Part shown: positions 1-6,665 of the stretch, piece after piece
Position numbering within the stretch: position 1 is the first letter of the stretch
Layout of the letters: the number at the start of each line of letters is the position of its first letter
Assembly: GCA_029931885.1 (NCBI GenBank)
Contig: JAOZRJ010000067.1
Coordinates: 1 to 7,708, forward strand
Length of the DNA: 7,708 bases
Direction: 5' to 3'
Source: Candidatus Omnitrophota bacterium
Lineage (GTDB): Bacteria; Omnitrophota; Koll11; Zapsychrales; Aceulaceae
The notes under the pieces: model-generated
Seen by the model: only the letters and a program-made list of their open reading frames with translations
Databases searched by the model: none
Told to the model about the DNA's origin: nothing
Position numbers and translations under genes: made by a program

Positions 1-1
1 T

Positions 2-673
2 ATGAGAATACTCGTTGTAGAAGATGAAAAAAAGTTAGCTAGTTTTATTAAGCGAGGGCTTAAGGAAAAAGGATATGCTGTTGATGTAGCATCTAACGGT
101 AATGATGGGCTTTTTCAAGCATCCGAAGTTCCTTATGATCTTGTTATTTTGGATGTTATGTTGCCGGGAAAAGATGGTATATTTATCTGTCGTCAATTGA
201 GAAAAAAGAATATTAATACGCCTATCCTAATGCTTACAGCTAGGGATGATGTTGAAGATAAGGTCTCTGGATTAGATGCTGGCGCAGATGATTATTTAAC
301 CAAACCTTTTGAATTCGTAGAGTTTCTTGCTCGAGTCAGAGCACTCATCCGCAGAAAAAGTCAAGCAACTTCAAATAAAATAAAAATTGCTGACCTTGAA
401 TTAGATCAATTAACACATAAAGTAATTCGTGAGGGAAAAGAGATTGAACTTACTAGCACAGAATATTCCCTGCTTGAATATCTCATGTTAAATGCCAATT
501 CAGTTGTTACCCGAACAATGATTTCTGAACATGTATGGAATGATGATTTTGACAGCTTTTCCAACGTTATTAATGTTTATATAAATTATTTGCGCAAGAA
601 AATTGACACTGGTTTTGATAAGAAGCTTATCCACTCCCTACGTGGAACTGGTTATATTTTGAAGGATGAATAA
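2..673 (+). CDS. OmpR/PhoB-family response regulator transcription factor
   Basis: A cytoplasmic DNA-binding response regulator of 223 residues, normal length for the family. The receiver domain spans about residues 1-117. It has the acidic pocket E7/D8, phospho-acceptor D51 in the stretch ILDVMLPGKDG, T79 and K101 followed by proline, all standard for an active receiver. The winged-helix output domain spans about 127-221, with the recognition-helix region NVYINYLRKKID and the C-terminal hairpin LRGTGYIL. The start at base 2 gives the classic MRILVVEDE N-terminus, but its ribosome binding site lies outside the window, so a start further upstream cannot be excluded. The stop codon directly abuts the kinase start, so the two genes are almost certainly a cognate pair. 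It most resembles CusR/CopR-like regulators, but the signal it responds to cannot be read from the sequence. Confidence 0.95.
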   Translation: MRILVVEDEKKLASFIKRGLKEKGYAVDVASNGNDGLFQASEVPYDLVILDVMLPGKDGIFICRQLRKKNINTPILMLTARDDVEDKVSGLDAGADDYLTKPFEFVEFLARVRALIRRKSQATSNKIKIADLELDQLTHKVIREGKEIELTSTEYSLLEYLMLNANSVVTRTMISEHVWNDDFDSFSNVINVYINYLRKKIDTGFDKKLIHSLRGTGYILKDE

Positions 674-2140
674 ATGAGATTTAATACTATACGCTTTAAA
701 GCTAGCATTTTATATACCTCAATTTTAGCTATTATCTTGATCGCTTTTGGTGGCATTATTTGTGCTAATCTCCAAAAAGTTCTTTACAGCGATCTTGATG
801 AAGATCTGGAAATGAAAGCGCAGGAAATTGTCGCTATTCTTAATGCTTATGAAAAAATTACTGAACAACAAAATCCATCTTTTCAAATACTACTTGATGT
901 ATTAGAAAATGAAGGATTTATTAAAAGCCAAAAAATGATCATTGATGATTTATGGCATGCTAAATTTGAAATGTTGCATTTGAAAGATGATTATATAAAT
1001 ATTCTGAATATAAAAGGTAATACCTTAGTCAATTCGAACAATTTTAGCCCGACTGTAGCTAATTTGTTCAAAAATAAATTTCCGGTCTCATTTCAGGAAA
1101 AACAGTTTGCATCAATTAAGAATGGCATAACTAAGATCAGGGCTATTAATCTTCCTGTAATATATCAGGATAAACAGCTGGTTTTACAAATCGGGACCCC
1201 CTTAAAGAAAACTCTTGATGTATTGAACAATACAGTATTTTTGCTCTGCATTCTGATAATGTTTATTCTTCTTTTGACAAGCTTTTTAGGGGGATTATTT
1301 GCAGAAAAAGTTTTAATCCCTGTTAAGAACGCAACAAATGTGGCTAATAGGATTGTTAAGGATAAGGATTTATCTATTAGAGTAGAGGAGCATCAAGTTG
1401 ATGAAGAAATGCACGATCTAGTTACTTCTTTTAACAACATGATCAATCAACTGGAATTATCATTTCGTCATGTCAGTGAGTTTAGTTCACATGTAGCTCA
1501 TGAACTTAAAACACCTCTAGCTATTACGAAGGGAGAAATTGAAGTTGCTCTGGATCAAGAAAGAGACTCAAATGAGTATAAAAGAGTTCTGAATGATTGT
1601 TTAGAGGAAACCAACCGAATGATCAGAGTAATAAAAGATCTCCTTCTTTTAGCTAAAATCGATTACAAACCCGAAATATTTAAATTCGAAAAATTAGTTA
1701 TAAATCAGGTGTTTGAAGAAATATTTGAGCAAAGTAAGATTTTGGCTAGTGAAAAGAATATAGAAGTAACCCTGGATTTACCCAAAAGCGATTCATATAT
1801 TAAATCCGATAAAGTACACATTCGAAGGCTATTTCTTAATTTAATCAGTAACGCGGTTAAATATACACCTTCTAAAGGAAAAATCGATATTGCTGTTGAA
1901 ATTAAGGAGTCTATGGCAATTATAAGCATTAAAGATACTGGTGAAGGAATTGAAAAGGCAAATTTGGATAAAATTTTTGACAAATTCTTTCGGGTTCATA
2001 AAGATGATATCAATAAAGATTCTACTGGCTTAGGCCTGAATATTGCAAAATCTATTGTCCAAGCCCACCATGGCGAAATTACTGTTGAAAGCGAAATCGA
2101 CAAAGGCACTACGTTCAGAGTATCTCTTCCATTGGCGTGA
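674..2140 (+). CDS. membrane sensor histidine kinase, CusS-like architecture
   Basis: A 488-residue inner-membrane sensor kinase, the likely phosphodonor for the response regulator just upstream. Order of parts: TM1 about 11-31; an extracytoplasmic sensor region about 32-183; TM2 about 185-208; HAMP linker about 209-262; HisKA dimerisation domain with phospho-acceptor H276 in VAHELKTPL; HATPase_c domain with N-box N389/N393 (NLISNAVKYTP), G1 box DTGEGI (421-426), F-box IFDKFFR (434-440) and G2 box TGLGLNIA (451-458). All catalytic motifs are intact. The layout matches the family often called heavy-metal sensor kinases. The sensor region, however, shows no cysteine pair or histidine cluster, so metal sensing should not be assumed. 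The start is well supported: AAGGA at 662-666 lies 7 bases ahead, inside the end of the regulator gene. There is no C-terminal receiver, so it could donate to separate receiver proteins. Confidence 0.94.
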   Translation: MRFNTIRFKASILYTSILAIILIAFGGIICANLQKVLYSDLDEDLEMKAQEIVAILNAYEKITEQQNPSFQILLDVLENEGFIKSQKMIIDDLWHAKFEMLHLKDDYINILNIKGNTLVNSNNFSPTVANLFKNKFPVSFQEKQFASIKNGITKIRAINLPVIYQDKQLVLQIGTPLKKTLDVLNNTVFLLCILIMFILLLTSFLGGLFAEKVLIPVKNATNVANRIVKDKDLSIRVEEHQVDEEMHDLVTSFNNMINQLELSFRHVSEFSSHVAHELKTPLAITKGEIEVALDQERDSNEYKRVLNDCLEETNRMIRVIKDLLLLAKIDYKPEIFKFEKLVINQVFEEIFEQSKILASEKNIEVTLDLPKSDSYIKSDKVHIRRLFLNLISNAVKYTPSKGKIDIAVEIKESMAIISIKDTGEGIEKANLDKIFDKFFRVHKDDINKDSTGLGLNIAKSIVQAHHGEITVESEIDKGTTFRVSLPLA

Positions 2141-2233
2141 AGCATCTTCGCCGTCTACCAAAATAATCATTTCAATTTAAAAAATAAGAAAATTCTAATT
2201 CTATTTTAACGCTCCTTTTATAAGCAATCTGTT

Positions 2234-2255
2234 ATATTTGAAATGGATCAAATAT
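2234..2255. promoter_or_regulatory. perfect 8-bp inverted repeat, candidate operator
   Basis: ATATTTGA (2234-2241) and its exact complement-inverse TCAAATAT (2248-2255) flank a 6-base spacer, AATGGA. The element sits in the 208-base gap between the sensor kinase and the tandem-receiver gene, about 94 bases before that gene's start. No T-run follows it on the + strand, so it does not look like a terminator; an AT-rich dyad of this size is more like a dimeric regulator's binding site. The right arm occupies the place where the -35 region of the candidate -10 at 2272-2277 would be. In an AT-rich gap some inverted repeats arise by chance, although a perfect 8-bp dyad is less expected. Confidence 0.4.
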
Positions 2256-2277
2256 GGGGTTTGCAGATAAACATAAT
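2249..2277 (+). promoter_or_regulatory. candidate promoter for the receiver-moxR-bat operon
   Basis: CATAAT at 2272-2277 matches five of six bases of the sigma-70 -10 consensus. A hexamer 17 bases upstream (2249-2254, CAAATA) is a poor -35 and lies in the right arm of the inverted repeat. This layout would fit a promoter that depends on an activator bound at the repeat, or one blocked by a repressor there. Transcription would start near 2284, leaving a leader of roughly 65 bases. Another weak pairing (TTGGAT 2277-2282 with TATAGA 2299-2304) is also possible. This is inference from short motifs in AT-rich DNA. Confidence 0.25.
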
Positions 2278-2337
2278 TGGATCGCCACTAAGGAATTATA
2301 TAGATGTAGGAAATAAATTACATAAATCAATTAAAAC

Positions 2338-2345
2338 GGAGGTGG
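2338..2345 (+). promoter_or_regulatory. strong ribosome binding site of the tandem-receiver gene
   Basis: GGAGGTGG is close to the full anti-Shine-Dalgarno complement. Its GGAGG core ends 6 bases before the ATG at 2349, which fixes that start. It supports this gene as the first of a new, well-translated transcription unit. Confidence 0.8.
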
Positions 2346-2348
2346 ACA

Positions 2349-3101
2349 ATGCCGTCAATCTTGATTGTTGATGATGAAGAAAGAATAAGACGAGTTTATA
2401 GACAAATGTTTGAGAAAGAAGGGTATGAGGTTCATGTAGCTAGTAATGCTCCAGAAGCAAAAGAAATGCTGGTTAATTGCGAGGTCAATCTAATACTCTT
2501 AGACATTAATATGGGGGAAGTAGGTGGAGAAGAACTATATGAGGTAATTCAGTCTTTTCATAAAAATTCTAAAATTATTGTTTCAAGCGTTTATTCTCTT
2601 GATGATCAGAAAGAGAAAATCCCCGATGCTGCGGATTATTTTGATAAATCTGAGAGTGTAAAAGTATTAGTCAAAAAGGTCAAAAAGCTTTTACCTGAAG
2701 ATCAAGGTGGCTTGCCAAGAAAAAATATTCTCGTAATTGATGATGATACTAAAGTCCGTAAATTATTACATGATTTATTGACCAATGCTGGATATCATTC
2801 AGTCGAATATTTCGATAAAAAAGATGTTCTTGAATACCTTCAAAAAAAGTCTAAGAAAATTGATTTAGTTATTCTCGATTTAGCTATGCCTCAAGTCGAT
2901 GGAATGGATTATTTTGAAACCATCAAGTCTAAATATCCCCATTTAAAAATTATTATCGCAAGTAATTACCCTATTGATGATCAAGAATCCATGATTTTTG
3001 ACGCTGATGATTATTATGAGAAAACAGACAGCAATAAAGTCCTTCTTGAGAAAATCAATCGGTTATTTAAGAATACAGATAAAACAAAGTCTAAAACATA
3101 G
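2349..3101 (+). CDS. tandem receiver-domain protein without output domain
   Basis: A soluble 250-residue protein made of two CheY-like receiver domains joined by a short linker (about 117-125), with no DNA-binding, enzymatic or membrane segment. REC1 (about 3-116) has acidic pocket D8/D9, phospho-acceptor D52 (LLDINMG) and K100. REC2 (about 126-240) has D131/D132, D177 (ILDLAMP) and K225. Both should be able to accept phosphate. In both, the proline that normally follows the conserved lysine is replaced (K-S and K-T), and the usual T/S position reads SS or AS. The halves share unusual stretches, Y-x-(L/I)-D-D-Q and D-A-(A/D)-D-Y, pointing to an internal duplication. REC1 has also lost the Met-Pro of the active-site loop (M-G). 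The gene precedes moxR by 13 bases, with moxR's ribosome binding site on its stop codon. A role as signalling adaptor or phosphate sink controlling the MoxR/Bat module is inference. Confidence 0.88.
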   Translation: MPSILIVDDEERIRRVYRQMFEKEGYEVHVASNAPEAKEMLVNCEVNLILLDINMGEVGGEELYEVIQSFHKNSKIIVSSVYSLDDQKEKIPDAADYFDKSESVKVLVKKVKKLLPEDQGGLPRKNILVIDDDTKVRKLLHDLLTNAGYHSVEYFDKKDVLEYLQKKSKKIDLVILDLAMPQVDGMDYFETIKSKYPHLKIIIASNYPIDDQESMIFDADDYYEKTDSNKVLLEKINRLFKNTDKTKSKT

Positions 3102-3109
3102 GAGGAGGT
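3100..3109 (+). promoter_or_regulatory. ribosome binding site of moxR overlapping the upstream stop
   Basis: AGGAGGAGGT begins inside the TAG stop of the tandem-receiver gene and lies 5 bases before the moxR ATG at 3115. It is very strong and fixes the moxR start. Its overlap with the stop codon suggests that translation of the two genes is coupled. Confidence 0.75.
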
Positions 3110-3114
3110 AAGAC

Positions 3115-4110
3115 ATGAGCGATGCAAATATACAAGCCATCAATGAAAAAGTTAAACAGGAAAGTAGCTTTGTTTCCGCTTTGTTCATGGAAATGGAGAA
3201 AGTTATCGTAGGTCAGAAATACCTTTTGGAGCGGTTGGTAATTAGCTTATTGGCTAATGGCCATGTTTTAATTGAAGGTGTACCTGGTCTTGCAAAAACA
3301 ATGGCAGTTAAAACGCTATCTTCAGCAATAGACACTAAATTTCAACGTTTGCAATTTACACCAGATATGTTGCCTGCTGATTTGATCGGCACACTCATTT
3401 ATGATCAAAGCGACTGCACTTTTAAGGTCAAGAAAGGACCTATATTTGCCAATATTATCTTAGCAGATGAGATTAACCGTGCACCTGCTAAGGTTCAAAG
3501 TGCACTTTTAGAAGCCATGCAGGAAAGGCAGGTGACCATTGATAAGGAAACCTACAAGCTTGATGATCCTTTCCTTGTCTTGGCTACTCAAAATCCTGTT
3601 GAACAAGAAGGAACCTATCCTTTGCCGGAAGCGCAAGTTGACCGTTTCATGCTCAAGGTAAAGATAGATTATCCGTCCAAAACAGAAGGACTAAAGATCC
3701 TAAGAAGAATGGCGCACATTGACACAGAAATAAAAATTAACAAAGTAATAACACCTGAACAAGTCAGAAAGGCTAGAAACATTGTTGATGAAGTGTATAT
3801 GGATGAAAAAATTGAAGAATACATTATTGATCTAGTGGAAGCAACTAGAAAGCCTGAAGACTATAAATTATCTGCTCTTAATGGACTTATTCAATATGGT
3901 GCATCTCCAAGAGCAGCAATTAACTTGGTTTTAGCATCAAAAGCATATGCCTTTATTCAAGGAAGAGGCTATGTTACACCTCAAGACGTAAAAGAAATTG
4001 GAATGGATGTCTTACGTCATCGAGTTGCAATTAGTTATGAGGCCGAAGCCGAAGAAAAGAAAGCAGAAGATATAGTCCAGACAATATTTGATGAAGTTGA
4101 AGTGCCTTAA
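3115..4110 (+). CDS. moxR: MoxR-family AAA+ ATPase
   Basis: A cytoplasmic 331-residue ATPase, usual length for the family. MoxR proteins are thought to act like chaperones, remodelling or activating VWA-domain partners using ATP. Visible motifs: Walker A GVPGLAKT (55-62, K61), Walker B IILADEIN (114-121, D118/E119), sensor 1 ATQNP (N160), an arginine-finger candidate R177 in EAQVDRFML, and sensor 2 R266 in GASPRA. The C-terminal helical lid runs from about 212 to the end. All residues needed for ATP binding and hydrolysis are present. It sits 24 bases before the DUF58 gene, the conserved pairing for this family, and ahead of batA/batB. The likely clients are therefore the VWA proteins encoded downstream. 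No truncation or unusual insertion is seen. Confidence 0.96.
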   Translation: MSDANIQAINEKVKQESSFVSALFMEMEKVIVGQKYLLERLVISLLANGHVLIEGVPGLAKTMAVKTLSSAIDTKFQRLQFTPDMLPADLIGTLIYDQSDCTFKVKKGPIFANIILADEINRAPAKVQSALLEAMQERQVTIDKETYKLDDPFLVLATQNPVEQEGTYPLPEAQVDRFMLKVKIDYPSKTEGLKILRRMAHIDTEIKINKVITPEQVRKARNIVDEVYMDEKIEEYIIDLVEATRKPEDYKLSALNGLIQYGASPRAAINLVLASKAYAFIQGRGYVTPQDVKEIGMDVLRHRVAISYEAEAEEKKAEDIVQTIFDEVEVP

Positions 4111-4134
4111 ACAAAACAAGTAAGGAACGACTTT

Positions 4135-5040
4135 ATGATACCAAAAGAACTATTTAAAAAAATTCGTCAAATTGAAATTACCACTAACCGGATGGTAACA
4201 GATATTTTTGCTGGACAGTATCACAGCGTATTTAAAGGGCAAGGAATTGAATTTAATGAAGTTAGAGAATATCAAAGAGGTGATGATATTCGAACCATTG
4301 ATTGGAACGTAACCGCTCGAGCAGGTCAACCTCATGTTAAGAAATTTATTGAAGAAAGAGAACTTAACGTGATGATTTTGGTTGATGCATCACGGTCAAG
4401 CTATTTTGGCACAGTAAATCAGCTTAAAAGCAACCTAGCTGCTGAAGTAGCCGCTGTTTTGGCATACTCTGCTATTCGCAATAGTGACAAAGTTGGGCTT
4501 ATTATTTTTACGGATAGAGTGGAGAAATATATACCACCCAGTAAGGGGATTAGTCATGTCTTAAGGGTTATTCGTGAGATTTTGTATTTTAAGCCGGAGG
4601 AGAAAGGTACAGATATTCCTTTGGCTCTTGATTATTTAAACAAGATTATGACTCGACGTTCTGTTGCCTTTTTGATCTCTGATTTCTTTACTACACATAA
4701 TCAATCAAACGAAAACGGTAAAAATCGTCTCAAACAGGCAATGTCTGTAGCTAATCGGAGACACGATTTGGTTGCCATAACATTGAATGACCCAAGAGAG
4801 CAGGATTTGTCTGAATGTGGTTTGATTTATTTGGAAGATGCCGAAACACAAGAAAAAGTTTTAGTTGATTCGTCAGATCCTGAATTTTGTAAAGAATTTC
4901 GTGATGAGGCAAATTTAAGGATTGAATCAAGAAAAAGATTTTTCAGGTCTATGGACGTTGATCATATTGATATCTCAACAGATGTTCCATATTCGAATGC
5001 ACTAATTAAGTTCTTCAAACAAAGAAAAAACAGAATATAG
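4135..5040 (+). CDS. DUF58 domain protein (VWA-like), MoxR partner
   Basis: A 301-residue soluble protein. The DUF58 signature lies at about 36-62, with GQGIEF, EVREYQRGDDIR and IDWNVTARAG in order. It leads into a VWA-like fold beginning LVDASRSS (82-89). The D84-x-S86-x-S88 pattern could form a metal site of MIDAS type; TD at 126-127 and GTDIPLAL at 158-165 are further conserved points. There is no signal peptide or membrane segment, so this form is cytoplasmic, unlike DUF58 proteins with two N-terminal helices. The start is supported by AAGGAA at 4122-4127, 7 bases ahead. It follows moxR directly, as in most bacteria, and presumably works with it as substrate or adaptor. Its biochemical activity is not established for the family. 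Confidence 0.93.
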   Translation: MIPKELFKKIRQIEITTNRMVTDIFAGQYHSVFKGQGIEFNEVREYQRGDDIRTIDWNVTARAGQPHVKKFIEERELNVMILVDASRSSYFGTVNQLKSNLAAEVAAVLAYSAIRNSDKVGLIIFTDRVEKYIPPSKGISHVLRVIREILYFKPEEKGTDIPLALDYLNKIMTRRSVAFLISDFFTTHNQSNENGKNRLKQAMSVANRRHDLVAITLNDPREQDLSECGLIYLEDAETQEKVLVDSSDPEFCKEFRDEANLRIESRKRFFRSMDVDHIDISTDVPYSNALIKFFKQRKNRI

Positions 5041-5052
5041 TGAGAATTTTTT

Positions 5053-5679
5053 ATGAAAACACTTATAAATTTAATAATATCGCATTTATGCTTGATTTCC
5101 TTATTTTTAAAGGAGGCATTTGCTGATGGAAATGAGGAAATAGATTCTTCGGTATTCCAAGATATTAGACCTCCGGTTGACTTTCCTTTTAACAGTGCCC
5201 CGTTAATAATTGCATTGATAGTATTTTTATTATTGGCTTTGGCTTGGGCAATATGGATCTTTATCAGAAAAAATAAACATGCCAAGAAGATCATTGAGCC
5301 CCCTAAAAGACCTGATGAAATTGCTTATGAACGACTAGCCAAACTAATAAGGAAAAGCCTACCTGAACAAGGTCAGGTCAAAGAGTATTTTATTGAAATA
5401 TCAGACATCTTGCGTCGCTATGTTGAGGGCCGTTTTAAGGTCAAAGCTCCTGAACTGACTACTCCAGAGTTTCTGGAGAAAATCAAGAAAGCAGATCAAT
5501 TAAACTCGGATCACAAGTTACTTCTAAAAGAATTTTTAATCTGTTGCGACTTAGTTAAATTTGCAAAATATGGTCCTTCAGAAAAGGAAATAAAAGAAAG
5601 CGAAGCGCTGGCTAGACGCTTTGTTGATGAAACCAAACAAACTGTGAACTTAGAGAAGGAGGCTAAAAATGCCGTTTAA
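5053..5679 (+). CDS. single-pass membrane protein of the Bat operon, DUF4381-like
   Basis: A 208-residue protein with an N-terminal signal peptide (about 1-24, ending EAFA before DGN, a good signal peptidase I site). A short extracytoplasmic stretch (25-48) and one TM helix (about 49-71) follow, then RKNKHAKK, which places the rest inside by the positive-inside rule. The cytoplasmic part (about 85-195) is helical, with a recognisable block: YFIEISDILRRYVEGRF, then TTPEFL, then CDLVKFAKYGPS. This matches the small proteins, often named DUF4381 or hypothetical, found between DUF58 and batA in Bat operons; the assignment is from memory of the motif. The ribosome binding site is weak (GAG at 5042-5044), but the signal peptide requires this start. 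The last 11 bases overlap batA. It might link the cytoplasmic MoxR/DUF58 pair to the membrane VWA proteins (inference). Confidence 0.82.
   Translation: MKTLINLIISHLCLISLFLKEAFADGNEEIDSSVFQDIRPPVDFPFNSAPLIIALIVFLLLALAWAIWIFIRKNKHAKKIIEPPKRPDEIAYERLAKLIRKSLPEQGQVKEYFIEISDILRRYVEGRFKVKAPELTTPEFLEKIKKADQLNSDHKLLLKEFLICCDLVKFAKYGPSEKEIKESEALARRFVDETKQTVNLEKEAKNAV
5656..5662 (+). promoter_or_regulatory. ribosome binding site of batA inside the upstream gene
   Basis: AAGGAGG lies 6 bases before the ATG at 5669, within the coding end of the DUF4381-like gene. It decides the batA start in favour of the overlapping ATG and suggests coupled translation. Confidence 0.75.
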
Positions 5680-6664
5680 AGACCCATTAGTTCTTCTTCT
5701 GATTCCAATTTGTCTATTTATATTTTATTTGGTGGAACGAAAGAAAAATTACCCAACGTTTCGGTATTCTTCAACTCATTTGTTAAAGAAAAAAAAGAGT
5801 TGGAAAATAGCTGCGAGTCAAGGATTAGTCTTTCTCAGATTAGTTATTTTCACCTTGTTTATTATTGCTCTTGCCGGTCCTCGGCTAACACTGGAAAGAT
5901 CTGAAATTACAACAGAGGGAATTGACATTATCTTAGCTGTTGATGCTTCGGGGAGTATGGCTGCCGAGGATTTTAAAATAAGAAATCAGCGTGTTAATCG
6001 CCTTTCGGTTGTAAAAGATGTAGTTGAAGATTTTATTGGTAAGAGAGCAGCAGATCGCATAGGCCTTGTGGTGTTTGCAGGCCAGGCGTACACCGTATGT
6101 CCACTAACAACGGATTATGACTGGTTAGCCACCAACTTAAAAAGAGTTGAATTGGGTGTCATTGGTGAGGATGGTACGGCAATTGGTTCTGCGATTGCTT
6201 CTTCTTTAGGTCGATTAGATGAAAGTGAAGCAAAGTCCAAGATCATCATTCTTTTAACAGATGGTGTAAATAATGCAGGGAATATCGATCCTCTAGAAGC
6301 AGCAAAAGCGGCGAGCTCACAGGGAATAAAAATTTACACAATTGGAGCTGGTTCAAGAGGTGTGGTTCCATTTCCAGCTCAGGATATCTTTGGAAGAACT
6401 GTATATCAACAAGTGCGAATGGACATAGATGAAGCAATATTAGAAAAAATTGCTGAAATGACAGAAGGGAAGTATTTTCGTGCTACAGACACAGAGTCTT
6501 TAAGAAACATTTATAAAGAAATTGATAACCTAGAGAAAACAGAACTTCAGGAAGAGGGATATAAAGAATATAAACAATTATTTGGATGGTTTCTTTTGGC
6601 AGGCTTATTGCTATTTGCAATGGAACTAATATTATCTAACACAATATTAATGAGGATTCCTTAA
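5669..6664 (+). CDS. batA: BatA, membrane-anchored VWA protein
   Basis: A 331-residue protein with the typical BatA layout: TM about 7-23, a lysine-rich loop (24-52), TM about 53-70, a VWA domain about 85-270, and a last TM about 305-324. The basic loop and short basic tail point inward, so the VWA domain should face the periplasm. The metal site (MIDAS) is complete: D92-x-S94-x-S96 in DASGS, T170 in EDGTAIG, D198 in LLTDGVNN. Family-typical stretches follow: PFPAQDIFGRTVYQQV, then MDIDEAILEKIAEMTEGKYF, RATD and a C-terminal IDNLEKTE. Bat proteins were linked to oxygen tolerance in Bacteroides and to envelope stress or cell shape elsewhere, and their molecular activity is still unclear. It overlaps the upstream gene by 11 bases and is followed by batB after one base, so stoichiometric production with BatB is likely. 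Confidence 0.93.
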   Translation: MPFKDPLVLLLIPICLFIFYLVERKKNYPTFRYSSTHLLKKKKSWKIAASQGLVFLRLVIFTLFIIALAGPRLTLERSEITTEGIDIILAVDASGSMAAEDFKIRNQRVNRLSVVKDVVEDFIGKRAADRIGLVVFAGQAYTVCPLTTDYDWLATNLKRVELGVIGEDGTAIGSAIASSLGRLDESEAKSKIIILLTDGVNNAGNIDPLEAAKAASSQGIKIYTIGAGSRGVVPFPAQDIFGRTVYQQVRMDIDEAILEKIAEMTEGKYFRATDTESLRNIYKEIDNLEKTELQEEGYKEYKQLFGWFLLAGLLLFAMELILSNTILMRIP

Positions 6665-6665
6665 T

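Noticed and set aside
1705..1983. A 92-codon open frame on the - strand within the sensor kinase.
   Set aside because: It lies antisense to the conserved kinase catalytic domain, resembles no known family, and is a frame shadow of AT-rich coding sequence. The same applies to minus-strand frames at 4150-4335, 4962-5294, 6246-6437 and 7112-7342, and to the + frame at 5710-5904 inside batA.
674..2140. Calling the kinase a heavy-metal (copper/silver) sensor.
   Set aside because: The domain layout resembles CusS, but the sensor region has no visible metal-binding cysteine or histidine cluster, and no metal efflux genes are in the window.
2134..2152. A possible hairpin across the sensor kinase stop codon: GGC / GAAG, loop CAT, CTTC / GCC with a two-base bulge, considered as a terminator.
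   Set aside because: No run of T follows (the sequence continues GTCTACCAAAATAA), the stem is short and bulged, and half of it is coding sequence. Termination after the kinase gene remains undetermined.
2171..2220. An A/T-rich stretch with TTAAAA and TTTTAA ends and a repeated AATTCT, considered as a terminator or UP element.
   Set aside because: The arms pair only with bulges and have no GC-rich core. Composition alone explains it.
5109..5142. A strong ribosome-binding-like AAAGGAGG at 5109-5116 followed by ATG at 5126, considered as the true start of the DUF4381-like gene.
   Set aside because: The ATG at 5126 is out of frame with the gene and reaches a stop after five codons. Starting there would also remove the clear signal peptide. 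The purine run encodes part of the signal peptide region (Lys-Glu-Ala).
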